A program made the translations under genes and the position numbers. 64,000 bases of DNA, from the NCBI GenBank assembly GCA_947493885.1, contig CANLTE010000002.1, forward strand, positions 186,001 through 250,000, written 5' to 3'. The notes under the pieces were generated by a model. That model saw only the letters and a program-made list of their open reading frames with translations, was not told the origin of the DNA and made no database searches. Below are positions 53,597 through 63,136 of the stretch, in pieces (position 1 is the stretch's first letter; each line of letters opens with the position of its first letter). The DNA is from an uncultured Maribacter sp. (GTDB taxonomy: Bacteria; Bacteroidota; Bacteroidia; Flavobacteriales; Flavobacteriaceae).

Positions 53597-56500
53597 TTAC
53601 TCGCTTCTTAAAGAATCTTTTTCGGTAACAACGGAATCGGTCATTTGGACTGAATCGTTGATGTCGGGGTTGGCATTTGATTGATTTTCCTGTTCCTCTT
53701 CTAACATTTGACTTTTGTAAAAATGTTCAAACCTATCAATATATTCATTAAATATTAAGGTTTCTTTCTCAGCCATTTCTCGGTCATCATTACCTATTAA
53801 AATATCAATAGTTCTTCTGTATGCTTCCATATCTGCGATGATATCATCTATTTTGCCGTATTGTTCATCAATCGTAGTAGTTGCGTAGTAATCTAAACGT
53901 TCTTGGTAGACTGTTGCTAGTTGTTTAAACAAATCTCTGGCTTTGGAGGTTTCTCCTACTTTGTAGTAGCCATCAACAAAAGGTTCAACTATAGTGTAAT
54001 ATCCAAAGATATTTACGGGCATTTTTTCAATAGATAAATCTATTATTTTTTTTGCCTTTTCAATTTTACCTTCGTTAATTAAAGTCTCCATAAGTCTAGC
54101 CAAATTACTTCGGTAAGAAAGCCCTTGTATACGTGTTTGGGTATCATGATACATGTCTTGGTCTCCAGAATTACCCCAGTCCCAATTATTGACAATATCA
54201 TACATTAAATCAGAATCAATTCTGCCCATTTCAAAAGAGCTTTTTCGTTCCGTTCTAATTGGAACCAATTTGTAGGCCATGCCATCTAATTGAAGATAGT
54301 TTTTCATCCATAGGAATTCTGCATCATCATAGCTGCCTCCCGAAAAGTACAAAGGTCTTTTCCAATCGTTATTCGCTAAAATATCAAGCATCATCATGCT
54401 TTTTTTTGTGATTGCATTTGAAGGAAGATCAATATCTATATAATCTACGATGGAGTCCGCATCTTCTTGTTTTACAAGTCCACTTTCTAAAACATTCTTT
54501 TTGTTTACTGGAACTCTAATTTTATTTGTTGGGTAGTACACTATATTTAGAGTGTTTTCCGCATATGCATCTAAATCGGCTCCTTGTTGTTCAAAAAGAT
54601 ATTTTAGTTTGGTTCTAGGTTTGTCGCTATCAATCCAATTAATAAAATCTTTAATTGGCCATCTTTTGTCAGTAAGTTTTTGATAATATAAAACGTCTCT
54701 AGATCCCCAGCGATATTTGTCATGTGTAATTTGAGACGGGATTGGGTCACTTTCATACGCTTTTTTCTTCATTTGGTCAACGTACCAATCTGTTTCAAAC
54801 AAACTGGTGCAAACTACACGAATATCTGTCCTATAGCCTTCAATTTCTTGTGCGTACCATAATGGAAAAGTGTCGTTATCTCCTATTGTAAATAAAATAG
54901 CCCCAGCATCTTTTTGACAAGAATCCAAATATGCTTTTGCTGACGAGCTCGCGGTAAATTTTCCCGAACGATCATGATCATCCCAGTTTTGATACGCCAT
55001 TACAGAAGGAACGGCTAGTAAGCACCCAATAACTAATACTGGTGCTAAAACTTTAGGGTTTAGTAATTTTCTAAACTCATCGTAAAGTCCATACACCCCT
55101 AATCCTATCCAAAGAGCAAATACATAAAAAGAACCTACTAATGAGTAGTCGCGTTCTCTGGGTTGAAAAATATACGGGTTTGTATAAAATTGAATTGCAA
55201 GTCCGGTAAATAAAAAGAATATAAATAGAACCCAAAACTGCTTTGGGTTTTTAGAGATTTGAAAAACCAATCCAATGATACCTAATAGTAGTGGTAAGAA
55301 AAAGTAAGTGTTTCGTCCTTTATTGTTTTTAATTTCGCCGGGTAAATTTTCTTGACTACCTAGACGCCAGCTATCAATGAAATTTATGCCGCTAATCCAA
55401 TTGCCGTTATCATTGTATCTGCCTTGTACATCATTTTGTTTTCCTGTAAAATTCCACATGAAATAGCGGAAGTACATATAGTTAAATTGAAATTCAACCA
55501 TATATTTAATGTTATCCCAAACACTTGGCGGTTTTACCTCGATGTAATCACTAAATCTTTTTAGAAAACCAATATATTGTTCAGCATCAATTTCACCATT
55601 GGCAAAACCAGCTTTTACTTGTTGTACAGCTTCACGCAACTCATCATTAGACTTGGTCATTTTAAAATCTAACGGACCAAAATAACGCATGTAGTTTTCC
55701 GCATGTTGGGTACTCCACATTCTTGGGAGTAGGCCCATATGTTTTTTATTAGACTCTTGAAGGGCGTCTTTGTAATGGTTAACTATAACATATTTTCCAA
55801 GTGTTTCATCTTTCTCGTATTTGGGTTTATCATCTTTGTTGTCCCCTGCCTCAGCAAAAGTGTCAGAATAATAAGCGCCGTATACAGGGCTGTCTACGCC
55901 TGGGTACTGTTCTCTGTTGTAATAGGCAAGAAGTGCTCTGGCATCTGATGGATTATTTTCATTAATAACAACATTGGCATTAGCCCTAATTGGAAGCATA
56001 ATCCAAGATGAAAATCCTAAAAACAAAAACATTAGACAAAGTACTATGGTATTCGCTGTTTTGTAATCATTTTTTCTGGTATAGTTTAATCCAAAATAAA
56101 ATAATGCTATGAAAACAATCCCCATTATTAGTGTTCCCGAATTGAAAGGAAGTCCAATGCTATTGATAAAAAACACCTCACTCCATCCAAATACCTTTAA
56201 AACATAGGTTAGTGAGAATTTGTATACTAGCATTAAAATGGCAATAGAGGCGGCATTGGCTAAAAAGAAATTTTTGATTGTAGTGGTTTTGTACTTTTTA
56301 AAGTAAAAAAGTAGCCCTATAGATGGAATGGCTAAGAAGCCCATAAATTGAATACCAAATGTAAGACCTACTACAAATGAGATTAAAACTAACCATTTGT
56401 TTCCTCTTGGGTTGTCTAAATTATCAGTCCACTTAAGGCCAAGCCAAAGCAATAGAGCCATAATTAAACTTGCCGTAGCGTAAACTTCGGTTTCAACAGC

Positions 56501-56923
56501 ATTAAACCAAAAACTATCCGAAAATGTAAAAGCTAAACCGCCAACTAATCCGCTTCCTAAAATAGCAATGGCACTGCTATTTGTTAAAGGTTTTCCTTTG
56601 GTTATAAGTTTTTGAGTTAGATTGGTTATTGTCCAAAACATAAACAATATTGTAAATGCGCTGGAAGCACCTGACACAAAGTTTACCATTCGGGCTACTT
56701 GTTCTGGTCCAAAAGCAAACATGGCGAAAAAAGCGCCAATCATTTGAAGTAGGGGAGCCCCTGGAGGGTGTCCAACTTGTAACTTGGCTGAAGTAGCTAT
56801 ATACTCTCCAGCATCCCAAAAACTGCTAGTGGGTTCTACTGTAATAAAGTAAGTAACAAGGGCTATAAAAAAAACTGCCCATCCTAGAATGGTGTCCCAT
56901 TTTTCGAAATTCTTTGAAAACAT
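53597..56923 (-). CDS. DUF2723 membrane glycosyltransferase-like protein (GT117)
   Basis: The 1108-residue protein opens with DUF2723: about 8-10 membrane helices in its first 300 residues and the signature EPTSSFWDAGEYIATSAKLQVGHPPGAP near position 30, shown here in part as FWDAGEYIATS and GHPPGAPL. More helices lie near 540-640, followed by a large soluble C-terminal part (about 660-1108) with TPR-like helices at the end. The GT-C fold and its acidic WDAGE motif point to a lipid-linked sugar transferase; DUF2723 is now placed in GT117. It is typical of Bacteroidota. The acceptor is unknown. Confidence 0.88.
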   Translation of the reverse strand: MFSKNFEKWDTILGWAVFFIALVTYFITVEPTSSFWDAGEYIATSAKLQVGHPPGAPLLQMIGAFFAMFAFGPEQVARMVNFVSGASSAFTILFMFWTITNLTQKLITKGKPLTNSSAIAILGSGLVGGLAFTFSDSFWFNAVETEVYATASLIMALLLWLGLKWTDNLDNPRGNKWLVLISFVVGLTFGIQFMGFLAIPSIGLLFYFKKYKTTTIKNFFLANAASIAILMLVYKFSLTYVLKVFGWSEVFFINSIGLPFNSGTLIMGIVFIALFYFGLNYTRKNDYKTANTIVLCLMFLFLGFSSWIMLPIRANANVVINENNPSDARALLAYYNREQYPGVDSPVYGAYYSDTFAEAGDNKDDKPKYEKDETLGKYVIVNHYKDALQESNKKHMGLLPRMWSTQHAENYMRYFGPLDFKMTKSNDELREAVQQVKAGFANGEIDAEQYIGFLKRFSDYIEVKPPSVWDNIKYMVEFQFNYMYFRYFMWNFTGKQNDVQGRYNDNGNWISGINFIDSWRLGSQENLPGEIKNNKGRNTYFFLPLLLGIIGLVFQISKNPKQFWVLFIFFLFTGLAIQFYTNPYIFQPRERDYSLVGSFYVFALWIGLGVYGLYDEFRKLLNPKVLAPVLVIGCLLAVPSVMAYQNWDDHDRSGKFTASSSAKAYLDSCQKDAGAILFTIGDNDTFPLWYAQEIEGYRTDIRVVCTSLFETDWYVDQMKKKAYESDPIPSQITHDKYRWGSRDVLYYQKLTDKRWPIKDFINWIDSDKPRTKLKYLFEQQGADLDAYAENTLNIVYYPTNKIRVPVNKKNVLESGLVKQEDADSIVDYIDIDLPSNAITKKSMMMLDILANNDWKRPLYFSGGSYDDAEFLWMKNYLQLDGMAYKLVPIRTERKSSFEMGRIDSDLMYDIVNNWDWGNSGDQDMYHDTQTRIQGLSYRSNLARLMETLINEGKIEKAKKIIDLSIEKMPVNIFGYYTIVEPFVDGYYKVGETSKARDLFKQLATVYQERLDYYATTTIDEQYGKIDDIIADMEAYRRTIDILIGNDDREMAEKETLIFNEYIDRFEHFYKSQMLEEEQENQSNANPDINDSVQMTDSVVTEKDSLRSE

Positions 56924-57044
56924 GTAAATTTTGGTTTAACCAGTTGGGGCGAATTTACTAATTTATATACATAACTGTACAGTATTTTTATAAACCTTTA
57001 ACAGCTTTTAAAATCATTTTTTTTGATTATTGTTTCAGAAAATG

Positions 57045-57075
57045 TTTGCGTAAATGAAACTTTGTTTTAAATTTG
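57045..57075 (+). promoter_or_regulatory. Promoter of tRNA-Gln
   Basis: TTTG (57045-57048), a 19-nt spacer and TAAATTTG (57068-57075) give a full consensus match, 18 nt before the tRNA. Confidence 0.75.
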
Positions 57076-57093
57076 CACGCTCTTAATGATTAT

Positions 57094-57165
57094 TGGCCCA
57101 TGGTGTAATTGGCAACACTCCGGTTTTTGGTACCGTCATTCAAGGTTCGAGTCCTTGTGGGCCAA
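57094..57165 (+). tRNA. tRNA-Gln (anticodon TTG)
   Basis: The 72-nt tRNA has acceptor strands TGGCCCA and TGGGCCA, D arm GGTGTAATTGGCAACAC, anticodon loop TTTTGGT between stems CGGT and ACCG, and T loop TTCGAGT. One mismatch closes the outer end of the anticodon stem (C-T). CCA is not encoded. A terminator follows. Confidence 0.93.
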
Positions 57166-57180
57166 CTAAATTTAAGGTTT

Positions 57181-57211
57181 AATCCCAGTATTGAAATACT
57201 GGGATTTTTTT
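57181..57211. terminator. Terminator of tRNA-Gln
   Basis: AATCCCAGTAT and ATACTGGGATT pair perfectly (11 bp) around TGAA and are followed by seven T residues. The stem also precedes the stop of the methyltransferase gene on the minus strand. Confidence 0.88.
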
Positions 57212-57221
57212 GTTTCCTTTT

Positions 57222-57695
57222 TTACTGCATTGGTTTGTTTCTGCTTCGGTCGTATAATACAATGCTACCTGCTACTGCCACATTTAAACTAAACCTTGAA
57301 TTAAATTTCACTAAAAAATGAGAACGTTCAATTGCTTCATTTGTCAAGCCGTTGTCTTCAGCGCCTAGGAGGTACACGCAACGTTTTGGATGAGAAAAAG
57401 TCTCCAAGTCGCAAGCAAAATCGGTTTTTTCAATTGCAACAATCCTAACGCCCTTTGGTAAATGTTCATAAAAGTCTTCAAAATTTTTGTAGTGATAATA
57501 TGGTATGGATTTTACTGCATTATGTGTGTCAGAAGCTTGGTTGGCGTATCGTTTTCCAATGGTAAAAATAAAGCTCGCTCCTAAATTTTGAGCTGTGCGC
57601 CATAAAACTCCTAAGTTTTCAGGTGTTTTTCCGTTTTGAATTCCTATGCCAAAAAAGGAAGTAGAAAAGTTGCTTGGTTCTAAAGAATTAGACAT
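57222..57695 (-). CDS. SpoU/TrmH-family RNA 2'-O-methyltransferase
   Basis: From the ATG at 57695 the protein has 157 residues and the SPOUT knot motifs: TPENLGVLWRTAQNLGA (motif 1 with Asn and Arg), YLLGAEDNGLTNEAI (motif 2), and SLNVAVAGSIVLYD (motif 3). It is close to TrmL-size proteins that methylate the tRNA wobble ribose, but other SpoU targets are possible. The longer frame beginning at 57716 adds MQTNLNY, without the usual sequence. It is a single gene, convergent with tRNA-Gln. Confidence 0.85.
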   Translation of the reverse strand: MSNSLEPSNFSTSFFGIGIQNGKTPENLGVLWRTAQNLGASFIFTIGKRYANQASDTHNAVKSIPYYHYKNFEDFYEHLPKGVRIVAIEKTDFACDLETFSHPKRCVYLLGAEDNGLTNEAIERSHFLVKFNSRFSLNVAVAGSIVLYDRSRNKPMQ

Positions 57696-57864
57696 GTAGT
57701 TTAAATTTGTTTGCAAATTTTATTGAGCAAAATAAAGCTTAATATTTAATATGCAAATGAACGTTTTTTGTGCTTGTTCTTAAAGTGCGTTTTGTTGAAA
57801 TTAAATCCGTTGAAAATCACTAAAATATTAGCTGTAAAAGCCTTATTGTAAACATATTTTTTTA

Positions 57865-57872
57865 TATATTTG
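57865..57872 (+). promoter_or_regulatory. -7 box of rimP-nusA-infB
   Basis: TATATTTG matches TAnnTTTG and sits 67 nt before the rimP ATG. A TTG at 57846-57848 is spaced by 16 nt, slightly short for a -33 box. Confidence 0.5.
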
Positions 57873-57901
57873 CGCCACTGAAAGGATATAAAAGTATTCA
57901 T

Positions 57902-57922
57902 GAGGGGACATATTGTCCCCTC
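57902..57922 (+). promoter_or_regulatory. Hairpin (possible attenuator) in the rimP-nusA-infB leader
   Basis: GAGGGGACA and TGTCCCCTC form a perfect 9-bp GC-rich stem around TAT and are followed by TTTTATTA. It lies after the promoter and before rimP, inside a short ORF (57900-57935) that stops 4 nt before the rimP ATG. The shape is that of a weak intrinsic terminator, which would fit feedback control by NusA; not proven. Confidence 0.6.
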
Positions 57923-57939
57923 TTTTATTACTTAAAACT

Positions 57940-58401
57940 ATGTTTAAGGATAAGGTAAAGACACTTTTAGAAGATGCTTTGAAAGAAGATGAATCAATTT
58001 TTTTGATTGATTTTTCAATTTCTGCTGACAATAAAATTAATGTGATTTTGGATGGTGATCATGGGGTTACTTTACAAGATTGTATGAGAGTTAGTAGAGC
58101 AATTGAGCATAATCTGGACAGAGAAGAAGAGGATTTTTCTTTGGAAGTTGCTTCAGCAGGAGCTGCTTCACCAATGACAATGCCTAGGCAGTATGTGAAG
58201 AATATTGGAAGAAAGTTAGAGGTTGTTACAGAGCAGGCTACTTTTGAAGGTAATCTTACCGCTGCAACTAATGAGTTTATAACATTAGAATGGAAGGTTA
58301 GAGAGCCAAAACCAGTTGGTAAAGGAAAAGTTACCGTGCAGAAAAAAGAAGAAATTTCTTTTTCTGATATTAAGAAAGCAAAAGTTGTATTAAAATTTTA
58401 A
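57940..58401 (+). CDS. rimP: Ribosome maturation factor RimP
   Basis: The 153-residue protein has the two RimP domains: an alpha/beta N-domain with FLIDFSISADNKINVILDGDHG and the CMRVSRAIEHNLDREEEDFSLEVASAGA region in outline, and an SH3-like C-domain (about 85-153). The start is the ATG at 57940; an earlier in-frame ATG (57913) lies inside the leader hairpin. It is needed for 30S maturation and heads the conserved rimP-nusA-infB operon. Confidence 0.94.
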   Translation: MFKDKVKTLLEDALKEDESIFLIDFSISADNKINVILDGDHGVTLQDCMRVSRAIEHNLDREEEDFSLEVASAGAASPMTMPRQYVKNIGRKLEVVTEQATFEGNLTAATNEFITLEWKVREPKPVGKGKVTVQKKEEISFSDIKKAKVVLKF

Positions 58402-58413
58402 TTGTAGCCACAA

Positions 58414-59646
58414 ATGGAAAATATTGCGTTAATAGAATCTTTCTCAGAATTTAAGGATGACAAATTCATAGATAGAGTTACGCTAATGGCGATTTTAGAA
58501 GACGTATTTAGAAATGCGTTAAAGAAGAAATTTGGTTCAGATGATAACTTCGATATTATTATTAATCCCGATAAAGGAGATTTAGAAATATGGAGAAATC
58601 GTATTGTTGTAGAAGATGGTGAGGTAGAAGAGCCTAATGAGGAAATTTCTTTAACTGAAGCTCGTAAAATTGAGCCTGATTTTGAGGTTGGGGAAGATGT
58701 TTCGGAAGAAGTTAAATTAATAGATTTAGGGAGAAGAGCAATATTGGCGTTACGTCAGAATCTTATTTCTAAAATTCATGAACACGATAATACCACAATT
58801 TATAAGCAGTTTAAGGATCTTGAAGGAGAAATTTATACTGCTGAAGTTCATCATATTAGACATAAAGCAATAATTTTGTTGGATGATGAGGGTAATGAAA
58901 TTATTTTGCCAAAAGACAGGCAAATACCATCAGATTTCTTTAGAAAAGGTGATAATGTTCGTGGAATTATTGAAAGTGTAGAGCTAAAAGGAAGTAAGCC
59001 AACCATAATTATGTCTAGAACTGCTCCTAAGTTTTTAGAGCAATTATTCTTTCAGGAAATTCCTGAGGTTTTTGACGGTTTAATAAATATTAAAAAAGCA
59101 GTTCGTATTCCTGGAGAAAAAGCAAAAGTAGCGGTAGATTCTTATGATGACCGTATAGATCCGGTAGGGGCATGTGTTGGTATGAAAGGATCTAGAATAC
59201 ATGGTATAGTTAGAGAGTTAGGTAACGAAAATATAGATGTTATTAATTGGACGAGTAATCCACAGTTATTAGTAACAAGAGCGTTGAGTCCAGCAAGAGT
59301 TTCATCGGTTAAATTAAATGATGAAAAAATGACGGCTCAGGTATATCTTAGACCAGAAGAGGTTTCTAAGGCAATTGGTAGAGGAGGGCATAATATTAGG
59401 TTGGCTGGTCAATTAACTGGTTATGAGATAGATGTGTTTAGAGAAGGTGTTGAGGAAGATGTTGAGCTTACTGAATTTTCTGATGAAATCGATGCTTGGA
59501 TTATTGAAGAATTCAAGAAAATTGGTATGGATACGGCAAGAAGTGTTTTAGAACAAGATGTAAATGATTTGGTTAAACGAACAGACTTGGAGGAAGAAAC
59601 AATTGTTGAAGTTGTTCGTATACTAAAAGAAGAATTAGAAGATTAG
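58414..59646 (+). CDS. nusA: Transcription termination/antitermination protein NusA
   Basis: The 410-residue protein has the N-terminal RNA-polymerase-binding domain (ALIESFSEFKDDKFIDRVTL), an S1 domain (about 130-200, YTAEVHHIRHKAIILLDDEG), and two KH domains with DPVGACVGMKGSRIHGIVREL and the second GxxG-type loop AIGRGGHNIRLA. It lacks the acidic C-terminal repeats seen in E. coli, as usual in this phylum. It follows rimP by 12 nt and modulates pausing and termination. Confidence 0.96.
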   Translation: MENIALIESFSEFKDDKFIDRVTLMAILEDVFRNALKKKFGSDDNFDIIINPDKGDLEIWRNRIVVEDGEVEEPNEEISLTEARKIEPDFEVGEDVSEEVKLIDLGRRAILALRQNLISKIHEHDNTTIYKQFKDLEGEIYTAEVHHIRHKAIILLDDEGNEIILPKDRQIPSDFFRKGDNVRGIIESVELKGSKPTIIMSRTAPKFLEQLFFQEIPEVFDGLINIKKAVRIPGEKAKVAVDSYDDRIDPVGACVGMKGSRIHGIVRELGNENIDVINWTSNPQLLVTRALSPARVSSVKLNDEKMTAQVYLRPEEVSKAIGRGGHNIRLAGQLTGYEIDVFREGVEEDVELTEFSDEIDAWIIEEFKKIGMDTARSVLEQDVNDLVKRTDLEEETIVEVVRILKEELED

Positions 59647-59687
59647 CTATATATTAGCGGCAATTTAATGAATAGGAATCAGTATTT

Positions 59688-62498
59688 ATGGCAGATAGTG
59701 CAACAATAAGACTTAATAAAGTTCTTCGTGAACTTAACATTTCGTTGGATAGAGCGATAGATTTTTTATCCTCTAAAGGACACGAGGTGGAGGCTAGACC
59801 TACCACTAAAATCTCCAATGAAGTTTATCAGGTGCTGCTCGATGAGTTCCAGACGGATATGAGCAAAAAAGTTGCATCTAAAGAAGTTGGTGAGGAAAAA
59901 AGAAAAGAAAAAGAAGCCATAAGAGTTCAGCTTGAGCAGGAGCAGGAGGAAAGAAGGGTTGCTAGAGAAAAAAAGGCAGCCTCAGAAAAGGTTATCAAGG
60001 CAAAAGCAGAATTAGCTGGTCCTAAGACGGTAGGTAAAATTGATTTAAATCCTAAAAAGGAAGAGGAGGTTAAGCCGCCAGTAGAGGAAACACCAGTAGT
60101 TAAGGAGGAAAAGAAAATTGTCGAGGAAAAACAGGAAGAGGTTGTTACTGCAAAAGTTGAGTTAGCTGGTCTTAAGCCAGTTGGTAAGATTGATTTAACT
60201 CCTAAGAAAAAAGAAAAGGTAAAAGAGCCTGTTAAGAAGAAAGTTGAGGAGGTTAAAGAAAAGCCTGTAGAAAAAGTAGATGTCCCGAAAACAGAGGAGG
60301 CTGCGGAAGAAGTTGTTAATGAAAAAATTACTACTCAATATCAAAAGCTTTCTGGACCAAAAATAACTGGAGATAAAATAGATCTTACCAAGTTTCAAAA
60401 ACCTAAGAAGAAAAAAGAAGAGCCAAAAACAGGTTCTGGAGATAGCGTAGATAAGAAAAAACGTAGAAGACGTATAGTAAGTAATAATTCTGGAGGAGGA
60501 AATCAAAGAGGAAACTCTAGCCCTGGTTCTAGAGGAAATAATGGCCCTGGTAAAAGAGGTGTTAAAAGGCCTGTTGTTGCTAAGGTTGAGCCTACCGAAG
60601 AGGATGTTCAAAAACAAGTTCGTGAAACTCTTGAAAAGCTTCAAGGAAAATCTAAAAAAGGTAAAGGAGCTAAGTATAGAAGAGATAAAAGAGATCAGCA
60701 TCGTCAACAGACGGAAAAAGATCTTGAGCAACAAGAATTAGAAAGTAAAATACTTAAAGTAACAGAATTTGTTACTGCTAGTGAGGTGGCAACAATGATG
60801 GATGTTGGAACCACTGAGATTATTTCTGCTTGTATGTCGCTTGGTATTATGGTTACCATGAACCAACGACTGGATGCGGAAACCTTGTCTATTGTAGCAG
60901 GTGAGTTTGGGTATGAAGTGGAGTTTGTAACTGCTGATATTGAGGAAAGCATTGTTGAGGAAGAAGATAAGCCAGAAGATTTAGCGCCAAGAGCTCCTAT
61001 TGTTACTGTAATGGGGCATGTGGATCACGGTAAAACATCGTTACTGGATTATATTAGAGAAGAGAATGTAATTGCTGGGGAAAGTGGAGGAATTACGCAA
61101 CATATTGGAGCGTACGGAGTAACACTTTCTGATGGGCAAAAAATATCATTTTTGGATACTCCTGGTCACGAGGCCTTTACGGCGATGCGTGCAAGGGGTG
61201 CTCAGGTTACGGATATTGCTATTATCGTAGTAGCTGCGGATGATGATATTATGCCGCAAACAAAGGAAGCTATTAGTCATGCTCAAGCAGCTGGTGTGCC
61301 TATTGTTTTTGCAATAAATAAAATTGATAGACCAACGGCAAATCCTGATAAAATTAAGGAGGGATTAGCTCAAATGAATTTGTTAGTAGAAGATTGGGGT
61401 GGTAAAATACAGTCTCATGATATTTCTGCTAAAACGGGTGAGGGGGTTAAAGAGCTCTTAGAGAAAGTGTTGTTAGAGGCAGAGCTTCTAGAATTAAAGG
61501 CAAACCCTGAGAAGTTGGCAAGTGGAACTGTTGTGGAAGCGTTTTTGGATAAAGGAAAAGGTTATGTATCTACGATTTTAGTTCAAGCAGGTACGCTTAA
61601 AATAGGAGATTACGTTTTAGCAGGGACTTGTAGTGGTAAGGTAAAAGCTATGCAAGATGAGCGTGGTAAAATTATTAAAGAAGCTGGTCCTTCTACTCCA
61701 ATATCAATATTAGGTTTAGATGGAGCGCCTCAGGCTGGTGATAAGTTTAATGTGTTGGACGATGAGCGTGAAGCTAAACAAATTGCAACACGTAGATCGC
61801 AGTTGCAACGTGAGCAGTCGGTTAGAACACAAAGACATATTACTTTAGATGAAATAGGAAGACGTATTGCTTTAGGAGACTTTAAAGAACTTAATATTAT
61901 CCTTAAAGGAGATGTTGATGGTTCGGTTGAGGCTTTAACGGATTCTTTTCAAAAATTATCCACAGATGAGATTCAAATAAATATTATTCATAAAGCAGTA
62001 GGACCAATTACGGAATCTGATGTGTTGTTGGCTTCAGCTTCTGATGCGATTATAATTGGATTTAATGTTAGGCCAATGGGTAATGCAAGATCTGTTGCGG
62101 AAAAAGAGGAAATTGATATTAGAATGTATTCTATTATTTATGATGCAATTAATGATCTTAAAGATGCAATGGAAGGTATGCTTTCTCCAGAGATGAAAGA
62201 GGAGATTAGTGGTACTGCTGAGATTAGAGAAACGTTCAAGATATCTAAAATTGGTACTATTGCAGGATGTATGGTAACCAACGGTAAAATATTCCGCAAC
62301 TCTGGTATACGGTTAATCCGAGACGGTGTTGTTATTTATACTGGTGAGTTAACTTCTTTAAAGCGATTTAAAGATGATGCTAAAGAAGTTTCTAAGGGTT
62401 ATGATTGTGGATTACAAATTAAGAACTATAACGATATTAAAGAAGGAGATGTTGTTGAAGCTTTCCAAGAGGTAGCTGTAAAGAAAAAGCTGAAGTAA
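59688..62498 (+). CDS. infB: Translation initiation factor IF-2
   Basis: The 936-residue GTPase has a long N-terminal region. Residues 1-55 form the IF2_N domain, and 60-350 are a Lys/Glu-rich segment that holds three copies of a short motif (LAGxKxVGKIDLxPKK at about 109-124 and 159-174, a variant at 221-238) and a Gly/Asn/Arg-rich stretch. A second IF2_N-like region precedes the GTPase with G1 GHVDHGKT (443-450), DTPGHE and NKID. Two beta-barrels and IF2 domain IV follow. It places initiator tRNA on the ribosome. Confidence 0.97.
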   Translation: MADSATIRLNKVLRELNISLDRAIDFLSSKGHEVEARPTTKISNEVYQVLLDEFQTDMSKKVASKEVGEEKRKEKEAIRVQLEQEQEERRVAREKKAASEKVIKAKAELAGPKTVGKIDLNPKKEEEVKPPVEETPVVKEEKKIVEEKQEEVVTAKVELAGLKPVGKIDLTPKKKEKVKEPVKKKVEEVKEKPVEKVDVPKTEEAAEEVVNEKITTQYQKLSGPKITGDKIDLTKFQKPKKKKEEPKTGSGDSVDKKKRRRRIVSNNSGGGNQRGNSSPGSRGNNGPGKRGVKRPVVAKVEPTEEDVQKQVRETLEKLQGKSKKGKGAKYRRDKRDQHRQQTEKDLEQQELESKILKVTEFVTASEVATMMDVGTTEIISACMSLGIMVTMNQRLDAETLSIVAGEFGYEVEFVTADIEESIVEEEDKPEDLAPRAPIVTVMGHVDHGKTSLLDYIREENVIAGESGGITQHIGAYGVTLSDGQKISFLDTPGHEAFTAMRARGAQVTDIAIIVVAADDDIMPQTKEAISHAQAAGVPIVFAINKIDRPTANPDKIKEGLAQMNLLVEDWGGKIQSHDISAKTGEGVKELLEKVLLEAELLELKANPEKLASGTVVEAFLDKGKGYVSTILVQAGTLKIGDYVLAGTCSGKVKAMQDERGKIIKEAGPSTPISILGLDGAPQAGDKFNVLDDEREAKQIATRRSQLQREQSVRTQRHITLDEIGRRIALGDFKELNIILKGDVDGSVEALTDSFQKLSTDEIQINIIHKAVGPITESDVLLASASDAIIIGFNVRPMGNARSVAEKEEIDIRMYSIIYDAINDLKDAMEGMLSPEMKEEISGTAEIRETFKISKIGTIAGCMVTNGKIFRNSGIRLIRDGVVIYTGELTSLKRFKDDAKEVSKGYDCGLQIKNYNDIKEGDVVEAFQEVAVKKKLK

Positions 62499-62521
62499 TA
62501 GTTTAATTACTCTAAATAAAT

Positions 62522-62552
62522 AAAAAAATCGACCTATTTGGTCGATTTTTTT
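62522..62552. terminator. Bidirectional terminator of infB and the SPOR gene
   Basis: AAAAAAATCGACC and GGTCGATTTTTTT pair perfectly around TATTT, with T runs on both strands. The stem overlaps the last codons of the minus-strand SPOR gene. Confidence 0.9.
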
Positions 62553-62905
62553 GGTTTTAATATCATTGCGTTTGGGTATTTTTCTCTTACCTCAATAAAT
62601 TTTCTTTCGGCTTCAAGTTTTGACGAAAACTTGCCAATTCTGACTCTATACGTTGGAGAGTCAAAATCTATTTTTGAAGGTAGATTCGGGAAATCCTGAT
62701 CTACTTCGGCTTTTATTCTTTGAGCCTTAGAATATGAGCCAAATCCTACTTGAATCCTATAGTATTCAGAGCTTTCGAATGATGACTTATATATATTAAG
62801 CAGTTCGGTGATTTTTTGGTCCTGCTCAATGGTAACCGTGCCTTCTTGTGCGGCGGTAAGTGTGGTAAAAAAAATAGATATAACTAGGAATACTGTTGTT
62901 TTCAT
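62534..62905 (-). CDS. Secreted SPOR-domain protein
   Basis: The 123-residue protein has a signal peptide (about 1-19, ending TTLTAAQ) and a SPOR domain over about 45-118: YYRIQVGFGSYSKAQRIKAE and YRVRIGKFSSKLEAERKF are the two repeated strand-helix units. SPOR domains bind glycan strands bare of stem peptides at division sites. It is a small, free periplasmic SPOR protein rather than a membrane-anchored one. A possible -7 box (TACCTTTG on the coding strand) is at 62937-62944. Confidence 0.88.
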   Translation of the reverse strand: MKTTVFLVISIFFTTLTAAQEGTVTIEQDQKITELLNIYKSSFESSEYYRIQVGFGSYSKAQRIKAEVDQDFPNLPSKIDFDSPTYRVRIGKFSSKLEAERKFIEVREKYPNAMILKPKKSTK

Positions 62906-63021
62906 TATGAATAAGTTAGATTTAGTAATGACCAGACAAAGGTAATTTTTTCGATTTTAAACATGACATAAATCAATTATTTAGAATTGTTATAAATTAT
63001 AAATTATAAATAAATTAACAG

Positions 63022-63051
63022 TTTCCAAATAAAGTGTAATCCTTATTTTTG
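63022..63051 (+). promoter_or_regulatory. Promoter of the ACIII (actA) operon
   Basis: TTTC (63022-63025), 18 nt, and TATTTTTG (63044-63051) resemble the consensus. The leader of about 80 nt contains the palindrome CCAAAAATTTTGG (63108-63120) and a short ORF overlapping the actA start. Confidence 0.55.
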
Positions 63052-63136
63052 CCTTCGATTTAGGTAAGGTATAAGGGTTGTAGGAGTTATAGTACTCTAA
63101 TATCATGCCAAAAATTTTGGTTGAAATATATTATAT

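Noticed and set aside
60195-60734. 179-aa minus-strand ORF
   Set aside because: It is the antisense of the Lys/Glu-rich part of infB, giving a Phe/Leu/Ser/Arg pattern; not a real protein.
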